Positions 36,749 through 55,649 of a DNA stretch of 64,000 nucleotides are shown here, one piece after another. The notes under the pieces were generated by a model. The model saw nothing but the letters and a program-made list of their open reading frames with translations. It had not been told where the DNA came from and searched no databases. The stretch comes from Sanguibacter antarcticus (GTDB taxonomy: Bacteria > Actinomycetota > Actinomycetes > Actinomycetales > Cellulomonadaceae), in NCBI RefSeq assembly GCF_002564005.1, contig NZ_PDJG01000001.1:1364001-1428000 (forward strand), in the 5' to 3' direction. A program made the position numbers and the translations under genes. Within the stretch, counting starts at the first letter, position 1; each line of letters opens with the position of its first letter.

Positions 36749-37650
36749 GGTCTTCCTCCAATTCTGGGCGGTTCGGTACCTACCCAGTGTGCGGTCGGGA
36801 CAGTCCCCTGCGGGTCGCCACGTACAGCCTGCTCGATGGTGCCATCGATGGTGTCCGTATGCGCTTCAGCGCGCGTGAACCAGACGAAGAACTCACGGTT
36901 GCCGTGCGGCCCCGGGAGCGGGCTAGGAATGACCGCACGGGCACGCGCCCCTGCGGCATGAGCGCTCGCGACGACGTCCCGCACTGCTTGCTGGTGCAGA
37001 GCCGGATCCCGGACGACGCCTCCGGAGCCGAGCCGCTCCCGACCGACCTCGAACTGCGGCTTGACCATGACGAGCAGGTCGAGGTCCCCCGCAACGGCAT
37101 CGAGCACGGGTGGTACGACGAGCGTCAACGAGATGAACGAGACGTCCGCCACGACGAGACGCGGCATCCACGGAAGGTCGGACGCCTTGAGGTCCCGAGC
37201 GTTGCAGCCCTCGATCACGTGCACGCGAGAATCAGACCGGAGGTGCGGCGCAAGCTGGTCGTGACCGACATCGAGAGCGACCACGCGCCGCGCGCCGCGC
37301 TCGAGGAGGAGCTCGGTGAATCCGCCGGTCGACGCGCCGACGTCGAGGCAGTCAGTGCCCTCGACCGTGGGGCCGAGCCTGTCCAGCGCGTCGAGCGCAC
37401 CTCGCAGCTTCAACGCTGCACGAGAGACATAGTCGATATCGCCTCTGCCTGCGTCGACACGGATGTCAGCCGCAGCCGGCACCATCGCAGAGGCCTTGGA
37501 GATGCGTCGACCGTCGACGAGGACGGTTTCGTTGGCCAGCAGACGGACAGCATGACCTCGGGACCGCGCCAGGCCTCGACGGACAAGCTCAACATCGATC
37601 CTCGATGCGGATCGGCCTACGGGAGCGGTCGGTGGTGGCGCACCAGTCAC
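36745..37650 (-). CDS. tlyA: TlyA-family rRNA methyltransferase
   Basis: A 301-residue enzyme with an N-terminal S4 RNA-binding domain (SRIDVELVRRGLARSRGHAVRLLANETVLVDGRR) and a FtsJ-type methyltransferase domain with the SAM-binding block DCLDVGASTGGFTELLLERGA. TlyA makes 2'-O-methylcytidine in 16S and/or 23S rRNA and affects capreomycin sensitivity in mycobacteria. It has also been called a hemolysin, which is a poor description of the fold. The GTG start overlaps the preceding 60-residue gene by four bases. Confidence 0.9.
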   Translation of the reverse strand: MTGAPPPTAPVGRSASRIDVELVRRGLARSRGHAVRLLANETVLVDGRRISKASAMVPAAADIRVDAGRGDIDYVSRAALKLRGALDALDRLGPTVEGTDCLDVGASTGGFTELLLERGARRVVALDVGHDQLAPHLRSDSRVHVIEGCNARDLKASDLPWMPRLVVADVSFISLTLVVPPVLDAVAGDLDLLVMVKPQFEVGRERLGSGGVVRDPALHQQAVRDVVASAHAAGARARAVIPSPLPGPHGNREFFVWFTRAEAHTDTIDGTIEQAVRGDPQGTVPTAHWVGTEPPRIGGRP

Positions 37651-37829
37651 AGGTCAGGCTCCACCAGCAGCCGCTGCAGGCCCGCATGGATACCCTCGAA
37701 GATCGGGGCATGCTCGCCCAGCGGCGCCCGCTCGAGAGTCTCCAGGGGAGCAAGCACCTCGTCGACAGGCGATGCGCTCTGGACGTCGACGACGTTCTGG
37801 TCGTCGAGTCGTGCCTGCTCGTCGGTCAT
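37647..37829 (-). CDS. Small conserved acidic protein (Rv1693-like position)
   Basis: A 60-residue acidic protein, MTDEQARLDDQNVVDVQSASPVDEVL..., without membrane segment, cysteine or recognised domain. The gene has a strong AGGAGGGGAG ribosome-binding site and overlaps tlyA by four bases (GTGA), so it is very likely real. A similar small gene (Rv1693) sits before tlyA in mycobacteria. The C-terminal half (APIFEGIHAGLQRLLVEPDL) may form a helix. Function unknown. Confidence 0.7.
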   Translation of the reverse strand: MTDEQARLDDQNVVDVQSASPVDEVLAPLETLERAPLGEHAPIFEGIHAGLQRLLVEPDL

Positions 37830-37987
37830 CGCTCTCCCCTCCTGGCTGGTGGTCGGTCTCCGCGGTCGATGCCCGCTCACCGTACCGTGGAGAGGAGCGG
37901 CTGCGGTGTTCTCCACGGAAGGTCCTGCGCACCGTCGCCGCTCTGGTCGACGACGGTGCGGACCCCAGGTCCGCTCGTGAAACGTCC

Positions 37988-39007
37988 TCAGACTGCGAAC
38001 TCCGGGACGCTCTCGGTCTGGAGCACCCCGCCCGCATCGACGAACGTCCAGGCAGCATTGCACGACGCACGCACCACGTTGACCGGGTCCTGCTCGGCCT
38101 CATCGACCACGACCTCGAGCTTCCCGTCGACGACGCGCGCAGACGACGCACCGCACGTCCACCACCCGGACTCGCCCAGGACCGGCGCGTCGTGCGCGAG
38201 CGTCAGGCTGCGCAGGTCCGCACCGATGAAGTGCGGCCGCTCGCCCGGCGCAGCCAGCACGTCGTCCCGGGCGCTGCTGACACCGGTGAGCACGTGGAAA
38301 CCGGGGTAGCCGCCAGCACGCGCACCGGCCAGGTCCGTGTCGAGCCGGTCTCCGATGACGAGCGGGCGCTCAGCACCGGCACGCGCCACCGCCATCGCGT
38401 ACATCGTCGGAGCCGGCTTCCCGGCGCTGAAGGGTTTCACGCCCGTCGCTGCAGAGACCGCTCCGACGAGCGCCCCGTTACCGGGAGCGAAGCCGCGTGC
38501 TGTCGGGAGCGACAGGTCAAGATTGCTCGCGACGTGCACGGCTCCACCAGCCACGGCATACGCCGCCTCGGCGAGATCACCCCAGCTCAGTCCAGGTGAA
38601 AAGCCTTGCGCGACGGCAGCCGGCTGGTCCTCGGCACTGGTCACGACGACGTAGCCCGCCTCGGTGACCGCAGTCACGAGACCCGCTCCGCCGACGACGA
38701 GCACCCGCGAGCCAGGAGCGACGTGGTCGCCCAGCAGGGTCGCGCACGCCTGGGCAGCCGTCATCACGTCGTCGCTCGCCGCTGGGATGCCGAGCGACGA
38801 CAGCTGATCAGACACCGATCCCGGTTCCCGAGACGCGTTGTTCGTCACGAACACCAGGCGCATGCCAGCACGGCGAGCGAGCGCCAAGCCGTCCGCAGCG
38901 TGCGCGATGGGATCGTGCCCGGCATACGTGACGCCGTCGAGGTCGACGAGCCCGAGGTCGTAGGCCTCGACCAGCGGCGCTGCACTGCTGAGGAGAAGCT
39001 CACTCAC
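37988..39007 (-). CDS. HAD-IIA family phosphatase (NagD/PGP-like)
   Basis: A 339-residue HAD-superfamily subfamily IIA hydrolase. Motif I is DLDGV (Asp22 and Asp24) in LGLVDLDGVTYAG. The second motif is FVTNNAS, the lysine is in FSAGKPAPTMYAMA, and the acidic motif is VIGDRLDTDLAGARAGG. The cap domain of the NagD type lies between motifs II and III. Family members dephosphorylate small metabolites such as 2-phosphoglycolate, 4-nitrophenyl phosphate or PLP; the substrate here cannot be read. The GTG start overlaps the stop of the preceding TPR protein gene. It corresponds to Rv1692. Confidence 0.85.
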   Translation of the reverse strand: MSELLLSSAAPLVEAYDLGLVDLDGVTYAGHDPIAHAADGLALARRAGMRLVFVTNNASREPGSVSDQLSSLGIPAASDDVMTAAQACATLLGDHVAPGSRVLVVGGAGLVTAVTEAGYVVVTSAEDQPAAVAQGFSPGLSWGDLAEAAYAVAGGAVHVASNLDLSLPTARGFAPGNGALVGAVSAATGVKPFSAGKPAPTMYAMAVARAGAERPLVIGDRLDTDLAGARAGGYPGFHVLTGVSSARDDVLAAPGERPHFIGADLRSLTLAHDAPVLGESGWWTCGASSARVVDGKLEVVVDEAEQDPVNVVRASCNAAWTFVDAGGVLQTESVPEFAV

Positions 39008-41322
39008 GCGTCGTCTCCCTCGACCTCGTCCGACTGCTCACGGATCGGCTGGCTGTCGTCGTCGACGGAAGCCTGCGCTCCGTCGGACGCTGTGCCGGCG
39101 ACAGACGCGACCTCCGTCTCGTCGTCGAGGTCAAAGACGACGATGTCGTCGTCCGGTGCGTCGTCTCGTATCGAGGCGCGCTCGCGATCGCTCAGGGTCG
39201 CGAGGAGAGCCGCAGCAGCGTCGGTCCGGCCCATCGACTCGAGCACCCCGATCCGCGCCTCGACGACCCGTACCTCCAGCTCGCGGTCCCCCTTCGGCAC
39301 GACGAGGCTGTCGAGGACGGCCTGGGCCGCTTCTCCCTCACCGAGGTCGAGACGCGCTCCGCTCACCACGATCGCCAGCTCGATCGCCTGGGTCTCGTCC
39401 AGCGTCTCCGCCTCGGGCGACGCAGCGAGTGCGATGGCGCGCTCAGGCCGTTCGAGGCCACGTTCGCAGTCCGCCATCACGGCGAGGTGCTCCGAAGAGC
39501 CGTTGAGGCGCCGGACGGTACGGAGCTCTCGGAGTGCCTCAGCAAAACGACCTGTCGCATACGCCGTGAGACCCGCTGCCTCACGCACGATGTCGACACG
39601 GCCTGCACGCCGCACCGCCTCCTGGGCGTGCTCGTACGCCAGCTCGGGCTCGGAGTCGATCAGGCGTCCTGCCATCACGAGGTGGAGCCCGACAGTCTCC
39701 GCGTTCTCCTTGGTCAGGGTACGCAGACGCCCACGAGCATCTCGATCGAGGTCGGAGAACTGGATCCCTTCGGGCAGCGGCGGCGCAGGAACCCGCGGCG
39801 GACCGTCGGTAGGACGCGATCGGTCGTCGCTAGACGTGGTGCGGTCAGGACGTCCGCCTCGTGCGCCACGGTCAGGTGCATCCGAGCGTGCAGGACGTGC
39901 CGAACCACGCGTGTCTGCTGTGCGGGGACGTTCGTGCCGATCGGTACGAGCCGGGCGCTCTGCCCGCTCGTCACGAGCAGGCCGGCTAGGTGCGGCGTCA
40001 CGCTGCGAACGGTCGCCGTAGGGATTCTCGGTCCGGGTCACACTGCCGTAGCTCCCGGAACGGGCAGGTGCTCCACGGTCGTCACGTCGTGCACCACGAT
40101 CATCATCGCCACGGGCGGACGAAGGACGCTGGCCCCCGCGATCCGGTCGGTTCCTGTCGTCGCTCGTCGGACGGTACCCACGAGCGCTGTCGCGCGGCGG
40201 GCGCGACTCGTATCCGGAGCTACCTGAATCCGATGCACGTGGTGCGCTGTTGTACCCGCCAGTACGTGGCGCCGGTCCGCCAGAACGATCGTCACGACGC
40301 GGTGCACGGCTGTCGAAGGACGACTCGCTCGACCGGGTGTCCCGAGCCGGGCGTGAGTCAGAGCTGTCGTAACGGGGAGGGCGCGACTGACGAGAGTCGT
40401 AGCCTCCGGACCGCGATCCTCCTCCGGACTGCTGGTCGTCGCGACGAGGACGGTCACCGTAGGTGCGTTCTCCTCCACGATCGTTCCGGGCCGGCTGTGC
40501 GCCGTAGCGGCCGTCGCGCTGTGAACGAGGCTCCTGTGAACGAGACTCGTAGCTGCCCGACCTTGGTGCGCCACCCTGTCGGTCGTCGCGACGCGGACCA
40601 CGGTCGTCACGCGGCGAACGCGACTCATAGCTGCCTTGGCTCGGCGGACGCGAGCCGTCGCTCGTCTCACGGGGTCGGTCCGAACGCGGACCAGCGCCGT
40701 ATCCACCCGACCGTGGTGCATCGCCAGCACCACGTTGGTCGCGACGCGGACCACGATCACCGTAGGAGCGCTCAGCACCCCGATCGCCGCGGGGCGAGCG
40801 CGCCTCGTAGCCGCCGTGGCTAGAACGCTCAGACGCTTGACGACGGTCGCCGGTGCCGGCGGGGCGTTGCCCGCCGCTCGTCGGCCGTTCATCGCGACTC
40901 CCGCGACGGTCACCATAGCTACGTGGTGCATCGCGCTCTTCCCGTGCCGGGCGTGCATCGAAACCCGTGCGCGGCGGGCGACCTTCGTAGCCGCCACCGG
41001 TACGTTCACCGCGAACGGCCGATGACGAACCACCCGAGCGCGAAGATCCGCCGTCAGATCGGTCGTCCCGGCGTGGTGCGTCAGACCGCTGGCCTGCTCC
41101 ACGGTCGTCGCGCGCTGGGCGGTTGTACTGAGAGTCGCGTGAACCGCCGGACTGCGGACGGCTGCCTGAACGGCTCCCACCAAACGAACGTGGTGCACCT
41201 GAGCCACGGGGAGCCCCGCTCGCAGAGGCACCTCGCCCCGCTCCGCCGTCGCGTCGGGCGCCACCCTTGTTGCCGCCGTCGCGGCCTTGGCCGGTGCTCG
41301 AGCGTTCTTGGTCGTCGCTCAC
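39004..41322 (-). CDS. TPR-like protein with a 515-residue Arg/Gly/Ser/Asp-rich disordered N-terminus
   Basis: A 772-residue protein in three parts. Residues 1-515 are low complexity, dominated by Arg, Ser, Gly, Asp and Pro with regularly spaced Tyr. Short motifs recur (ERSYGDRG, GGYESR, RDDRGARRDD, GSYGS). There is only one lysine and no cysteine in this part, so it should be intrinsically disordered and RGG-like. Residues 516-720 are a helical repeat domain like Rv1691 (ENAETVGLHLVMAGRLIDSEPELAYEHAQEAV), probably TPR. The last 50 residues are strongly acidic. The GTG has AAGGAG six bases upstream. It is the first protein gene after the rRNA operon. Function unknown; RNA or ribosome contact is inference. 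Confidence 0.85.
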   Translation of the reverse strand: MSDDQERSSTGQGRDGGNKGGARRDGGAGRGASASGAPRGSGAPRSFGGSRSGSRPQSGGSRDSQYNRPARDDRGAGQRSDAPRRDDRSDGGSSRSGGSSSAVRGERTGGGYEGRPPRTGFDARPAREERDAPRSYGDRRGSRDERPTSGGQRPAGTGDRRQASERSSHGGYEARSPRGDRGAERSYGDRGPRRDQRGAGDAPRSGGYGAGPRSDRPRETSDGSRPPSQGSYESRSPRDDRGPRRDDRQGGAPRSGSYESRSQEPRSQRDGRYGAQPARNDRGGERTYGDRPRRDDQQSGGGSRSGGYDSRQSRPPRYDSSDSRPARDTRSSESSFDSRAPRRDDRSGGPAPRTGGYNSAPRASDSGSSGYESRPPRDSARGYRPTSDDRNRPDRGGQRPSSARGDDDRGARRDDRGAPARSGSYGSVTRTENPYGDRSQRDAAPSRPARDERAERPARTDRHERPRTADTRGSARPARSDAPDRGARGGRPDRTTSSDDRSRPTDGPPRVPAPPLPEGIQFSDLDRDARGRLRTLTKENAETVGLHLVMAGRLIDSEPELAYEHAQEAVRRAGRVDIVREAAGLTAYATGRFAEALRELRTVRRLNGSSEHLAVMADCERGLERPERAIALAASPEAETLDETQAIELAIVVSGARLDLGEGEAAQAVLDSLVVPKGDRELEVRVVEARIGVLESMGRTDAAAALLATLSDRERASIRDDAPDDDIVVFDLDDETEVASVAGTASDGAQASVDDDSQPIREQSDEVEGDDA

Positions 41323-41490
41323 GTGGACTCCTTCATCAAGTTTTGAACGTGCAGGTCCATCTTCCCACCGTCGTCTGACGATGGGCCGTGCAAGTGGGTG
41401 ATCCGCGACGCGCGGACAGCGACTCTCAAGGGCGCTAGCCGTGTGGCCTTCACCTGTAACTGAGCTTTCACTACCCAGCGCTTCAACGAC

Positions 41491-41522
41491 AAGAGCCCAC
41501 CCCGTCTCCGGGGTGGGCTCTT
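41491..41522 (-). terminator. rRNA operon terminator
   Basis: A perfect 14-bp stem, AAGAGCCCACCCCG and its complement, closes a four-base loop ten bases after the 5S rRNA. It separates the ribosomal RNA transcript from the downstream TPR protein gene. The remaining 41323-41490 shows only a presumed promoter for that gene. Confidence 0.9.
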
Positions 41523-41532
41523 GTGAATGGTG

Positions 41533-41651
41533 TTCCGGCGGCGTCCTACTCTCCCACACAGTCTCCCGTGCAGTACCATCGGCGCTGGAGGGCTTAGCTT
41601 CCGGGTTCGGAATGGGACCGGGCGTTTCCCCTACGCTATGACCGCCGTAAC
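41533..41651 (-). rRNA. rrf: 5S ribosomal RNA
   Basis: Read on the minus strand this begins GTTACGGCGGTCATAGCG and contains the universal CCCGGTCCCATTCCGAACCC (loop B/C region) and GGGAGAGTAGGACGCCGCC near the 3' end. Length of about 119 bases is right for actinobacteria. It lies 83 bases after the 23S rRNA. Confidence 0.95.
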
Positions 41652-41689
41652 TCTTTTGGGTTTTCAAGCCGGGTTCTCGGCCGTCTCCC

Positions 41690-41710
41690 GAGAACCGCAC
41701 AGTGGACGCG
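41690..41710 (-). other. Pre-23S processing stem, 3' strand
   Basis: This 21-base segment after the 23S rRNA is complementary to 44893-44913 before it, with a single G-U wobble. The two strands would form a long helix that brings the 23S ends together for RNase III cleavage. Confidence 0.7.
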
Positions 41711-41734
41711 TAGCACAAGTTTTATTGTGTGTTA

Positions 41735-46843
<5,109 letters not shown>

Positions 46844-47039
46844 ATGTATTAACATCAACCAACCCCAAAGGACCGGTCAACAACCATACGAAGCGGAACA
46901 CCCCTGCAAAGAGGCACTCCATTAATCAAGGCTACAAACCGAAAACTTGCGTTTTCAATTCATACCAAATTTACTCCGCCAGACATGACCAACCACCCCA
47001 CAACGAGGCAGCCAACCACACCCAAGCGAAGGGTCTTGG

Positions 47040-47049
47040 CATTGACTAT
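47040..47049 (-). other. Pre-16S processing stem, 5' strand
   Basis: CATTGACTAT here pairs perfectly with ATAGTCAATG at 45208-45217 on the other side of the 16S gene, ten base pairs. Probable RNase III stem of pre-16S rRNA. Confidence 0.55.
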
Positions 47050-47127
47050 TAAGCACACTGTTGAGTTCTCAAAGAACGGACGCTCACCATTCCAGACCTT
47101 CCAGCCTGTACTCGGGGCAGCCTCTCT

Positions 47128-47157
47128 AGCCTAACCTAGCTGAACTTTCCTGTCCAA
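47128..47157 (-). promoter_or_regulatory. Candidate rRNA operon promoter
   Basis: On the minus strand TTGGAC (47157-47152) and TAGGCT (47133-47128) are spaced by 18 bases, a reasonable sigma-70-type promoter about 285 bases upstream of the mature 16S. Other promoters further upstream cannot be excluded. Confidence 0.4.
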
Positions 47158-47401
47158 CCGCCTTGGAAGGCAGTTGGAGAACAAGTCCTGACCAGGCCAC
47201 CACGCTACACCTGCGATGAGCCGTAGCTCAACCACTGGTGTTCACATGGAATCCAGCCTTGGGACCAGCCACTTCGCGCCAGTTCCGAAGAACTTCGCCG
47301 TGGTGTCTGTGCCTCCCAACCGGGCTGACTTCCAGAACATTACGTGGAGATGAACACCAGCGTCAAGTCCTGCGCTCGTGACCCACGCCACGACCCCAAG
47401 T

Positions 47402-48667
47402 TCACCCGACGGCGGTGCGTGCAACAGCAAGAGTCTTCTTGCCACGCCGGAGCAACGCCCACCGGCCGTGGAGCAGGTCTGCTGCGTCGAGCACCGCATC
47501 CTCCGAGGTCACCTTGACGTTGTTGACGTATGCGCCACCCTCGGCGATCGCGCGCCGCGCTGCGGCCTTCGACGTCACCAGACCGCTCGCGATCATGAGG
47601 TCGACGATCGTCGTCCCTAGTTCAGCATCAGTCGCTGGGAGCTCAGCGACTGCTCCACCGAGCGTTGCAGCGTCGAGCGCCTCGAGGTCTCCTCGGCCGA
47701 AGAGTGCATGGCTCGCTGCGATGACGCTCTCCGTTGCGGATGCGCCATGCACCAACGTCGTCACGTCGGCTGCGAGCGCACGCTGGGCCTCGCGGGCGGC
47801 AGGTCGCTCCACGACCGCCTGCTCCAGCTCGGCGATCTCGTCTCGGGAACGGAACGTGAACGTCTTGAGCCAACCAACGACGTCCGCATCGTCTGCGTTG
47901 ACCCAGAACTGGTAGAAGGCGTACGGGCTGAGCATCTCGGGATCGAGCCAGATAGCACCCCCTTCTGACTTGCCGAACTTCGTGCCGTCCGCCTTGGTGA
48001 TGAGCGGCGTGGTCAGAGCGTGCACCGTCCGATGCTCTGCCTTGCGGACGAGCTCGACGCCAGCGAGCAGGTTGCCCCACTGGTCGTTGCCTCCCGTCTG
48101 GAGCGTGCACCCGTGCCGACGGTTGAGCTCGAGGAAGTCCATTCCCTGGAGGATCTGGTAGCTGAACTCCGTGAAGGAGATCCCCTGGTCGCTGTTGAGC
48201 CGGCGTGCGACCGTCTCCTTGGCGAGCATCGTCCCGAGGCGGAAGTGCTTGCCGACGTCACGCAAGAAGTCGATCGCCGCGAGCTCGCCTGTCCAGTCGA
48301 GGTTGTTCGCCATCGTCGCAGGGTTCTCACCCTCGAAGGACAGGAACCGTGCGATCTGACGACGCAGGCGCTCGACCCAGTCAGCAACGATGTCTCTCGA
48401 GTTGAGGACCCTCTCCCCTGACATTCGCGGGTCGCCGATCAGACCGGTCGCTCCGCCGACGAGAGCGATCGGTCGGTGTCCCGCGAGCTGCAGGTGACGC
48501 AGGACCACGAGCTGGACGAGGTGTCCATGGTGGAGGCTCGGCGCAGTCGGGTCGAAACCGCAGTAGTACGTGACGGGTCCGCTCTCGAGCGCCTCACGCA
48601 GGGCCTCGATATCGGTGGTCTGAGCCACCAGCCCGCGCCATTCCAGCTCGTCAAGAACGGTACTCAC
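47402..48667 (-). CDS. tyrS: Tyrosine--tRNA ligase
   Basis: Class I aminoacyl-tRNA synthetase charging tRNA-Tyr, 421 residues. The HIGH-type motif is SLHHGHL (residues 44-50) and the KMSKS loop is KFGKS near residue 232. QTGGNDQWGN marks tyrosine binding, and a C-terminal S4 domain occupies about 355-420. KFGKS and the length identify the TyrRS-S subtype. The GTG start has GAGGGAG about seven bases upstream. It lies between mpg and the rRNA operon on the same strand; mpg-tyrS is also adjacent in mycobacteria (Rv1688-Rv1689). No T-box leader is visible in the 60-base gap before it. Confidence 0.95.
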   Translation of the reverse strand: MSTVLDELEWRGLVAQTTDIEALREALESGPVTYYCGFDPTAPSLHHGHLVQLVVLRHLQLAGHRPIALVGGATGLIGDPRMSGERVLNSRDIVADWVERLRRQIARFLSFEGENPATMANNLDWTGELAAIDFLRDVGKHFRLGTMLAKETVARRLNSDQGISFTEFSYQILQGMDFLELNRRHGCTLQTGGNDQWGNLLAGVELVRKAEHRTVHALTTPLITKADGTKFGKSEGGAIWLDPEMLSPYAFYQFWVNADDADVVGWLKTFTFRSRDEIAELEQAVVERPAAREAQRALAADVTTLVHGASATESVIAASHALFGRGDLEALDAATLGGAVAELPATDAELGTTIVDLMIASGLVTSKAAARRAIAEGGAYVNNVKVTSEDAVLDAADLLHGRWALLRRGKKTLAVARTAVG

Positions 48668-48727
48668 TGCGATCTCCCTCGGTCCTGTGCCGCGTCCGGT
48701 CCGCGACCCGCGTCCTAGTCTGCCGTG

Positions 48728-49393
48728 TCATCGTGGCTCCCCCGAACCTCCCGGTGCCTGACGGTCTCGCGTCGTCGCCGCCCGGTATGCCGAGACCGTC
48801 GGTTCACCGTCCAACCAGAGGCGCCACGGAAACGTGGTGCCGTCACCGCCAGGACCTGAGACGCCTACCCGTGGGCCGCACGAGACTGCGCCCCCGCTCG
48901 ACCGCGCCGGATCGTGCAGGACGACGACGCCGTGAGGATCGGTCAGATCCGTCCCGTCCAGGGAATGGTCGATCCCCAGCGCCACCGTGAGCCGTGCCGG
49001 ACCGCGTGCCAGGTCGCGCGCCGAGCCCACCACCCCTCGACGTGTCCGCCGGGCCTGCGCGAGCTCCTGCCCCTCGACGATCTCCCCCGCGCGCAGCAAG
49101 ATCCCGGACGCCTCGTCGCCCGACCCGGCAACGATGTTCATGCACGCATGGAGGCCGAGGTGGCGGTAGACATAGAGATGACCTGCAGGTCCGAACATGG
49201 TGGCGTTGCGTCGCGTCTGCCCCCGGAAGGCGTGCGACGCAGGATCCTGGGATCCACGGTAGGCCTCGACCTCCGTGATCCGCACGGTCACGGTGCCTTC
49301 GTCGATGCGGCTGTTCACATGCATGCCGAGCAGGTCGTGCGCCACCGCGAGCGTGTCCCGTTCGAACCACGAACGGTGAGCCACAACCGTCAT
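48728..49393 (-). CDS. mpg: 3-methyladenine DNA glycosylase (Mpg/AAG type)
   Basis: Base excision repair enzyme of the alkyladenine glycosylase family that removes 3-methyladenine, hypoxanthine and related lesions. The 221-residue protein has ITEVEAYRGSQDPASHAFRGQTRRNATMFGPAGHLYVYRHLG, with the catalytic glutamate in EVEAY and the intercalating tyrosine block. CMNIVAGSGDEASGILLRAGE follows, and RGPARLTVALGID supplies the C-terminal signature. The ATG overlaps the upstream kinase gene by four bases. It corresponds to Rv1688. Confidence 0.9.
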   Translation of the reverse strand: MTVVAHRSWFERDTLAVAHDLLGMHVNSRIDEGTVTVRITEVEAYRGSQDPASHAFRGQTRRNATMFGPAGHLYVYRHLGLHACMNIVAGSGDEASGILLRAGEIVEGQELAQARRTRRGVVGSARDLARGPARLTVALGIDHSLDGTDLTDPHGVVVLHDPARSSGGAVSCGPRVGVSGPGGDGTTFPWRLWLDGEPTVSAYRAATTRDRQAPGGSGEPR

Positions 49394-50016
49394 CGTGCGT
49401 CCTCGTCCTGCGCCCCGCCCAGGAGCGACGGGGCAGCCGGTCGTGACGGGCCGTCCTGCCGCTCCCCCTCCCCGTCGAGGTGCACATGCGCACGCTGTGC
49501 AGTGAGGTTGGCTGCGTAGTGGGCGCGCTCCTGCGTCATGAAACGGGACCAGTGCTCGAGGGCGTCCGTCCCGTCCCGTTCGAGACCGCGCGCGAGCCGA
49601 ACCGCGTCCGGCGCCTCGACCCAGACGATCGTCGGCAGAAACTCGTCGACGCTGGACGACGCAGAGCCACAGCCCTCGACGACGATCACGTCCGACGGCT
49701 CGACGACCACGGTCTCGGCATACGAGTCCGCGATCCAGTCGAAGCGCCGGTACGTTCCTGATATCCCCTGCGAGAGCGGGGTGAGGACCGCGCCGAGCAG
49801 CTGGTCCACACCTGCATCCAGCCCCGTCCAGCCCGCATAGAGGTCGTCCATGTGGACGATCGTCGCACCGAGGGCCTCGACGATCTGGGCCGCCAGGGTG
49901 GTCTTTCCTGACCCGGCCGGCCCGTCGATGCAGACCAACCGGGCTCCCCCGAGGCCCGCCGGCCCGCGACCGATGTCCTGGAGGAGCCCGGCCAGGACAC
50001 CCGCCGGGACGGTCAT
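49390..50016 (-). CDS. P-loop NTPase resembling uridine kinase
   Basis: A 208-residue P-loop protein of the uridine kinase/AAA type. Walker A is GPAGSGKTT (32-40), followed by HMDDLYAGW, the D-D-x-Y block usual in nucleoside and uridine kinases. A Walker-B-like strand follows (VIVVEGCGSAS) and then a charged tail. Small actinobacterial proteins of this kind are called nucleoside kinases, but the substrate is unverified. The ATG at 50016 is chosen since further upstream the frame is Arg/Ser-rich and runs into argH. It lies 49 bases after argH and overlaps mpg. Confidence 0.7.
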   Translation of the reverse strand: MTVPAGVLAGLLQDIGRGPAGLGGARLVCIDGPAGSGKTTLAAQIVEALGATIVHMDDLYAGWTGLDAGVDQLLGAVLTPLSQGISGTYRRFDWIADSYAETVVVEPSDVIVVEGCGSASSSVDEFLPTIVWVEAPDAVRLARGLERDGTDALEHWSRFMTQERAHYAANLTAQRAHVHLDGEGERQDGPSRPAAPSLLGGAQDEDAR

Positions 50017-50065
50017 CGCACGGAGAGCGTGCGACGACCGTCCCGAGGACGTGCGTCGTGCTCGA

Positions 50066-52790
<2,725 letters not shown>

Positions 52791-52838
52791 GGCTTTGTCT
52801 CTTTCTCGACGTGGTGTGTATGGAGCAAGTCTGTCATC

Positions 52839-52859
52839 GGGTCACGCCGGGCGTGACCC
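52839..52859 (-). terminator. Hairpin between argR and argG
   Basis: Perfect 10-bp arms GGGTCACGCC and GGCGTGACCC with a single-base loop. On the minus strand it follows argR by 14 bases and precedes argG by about 50. It may be an argR terminator, an attenuator or a dyad operator for ArgR; the single-base loop makes an operator or cruciform as likely as a classic terminator. Confidence 0.5.
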
Positions 52860-52873
52860 TCACGCAAGCAGGT

Positions 52874-55645
<2,772 letters not shown>

Positions 55646-55649
<4 letters not shown>

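Larger units (their letters stand above)
46844..47401 (-). other. 558-base region with tyrS 3' end, rRNA promoter and 16S leader
   Basis: Between the tyrS stop and the 16S rRNA, reading leftward. It holds a 10-bp inverted repeat pair (47235-47244/47351-47360), a G-U-containing hairpin near 47154-47177 that could end tyrS transcription, a promoter (47128-47157), a leader box (47056-47082) and the 16S processing strand (47040-47049). It is visibly AT-richer than the coding DNA around it. Confidence 0.6.

Noticed and set aside
39900..41200. Repetitive DNA that could suggest a CRISPR array or tandem repeat
   Set aside because: The repetition is in short codon runs for Arg/Gly/Ser/Asp with irregular spacing and stays in one reading frame; no constant repeat-spacer unit exists.
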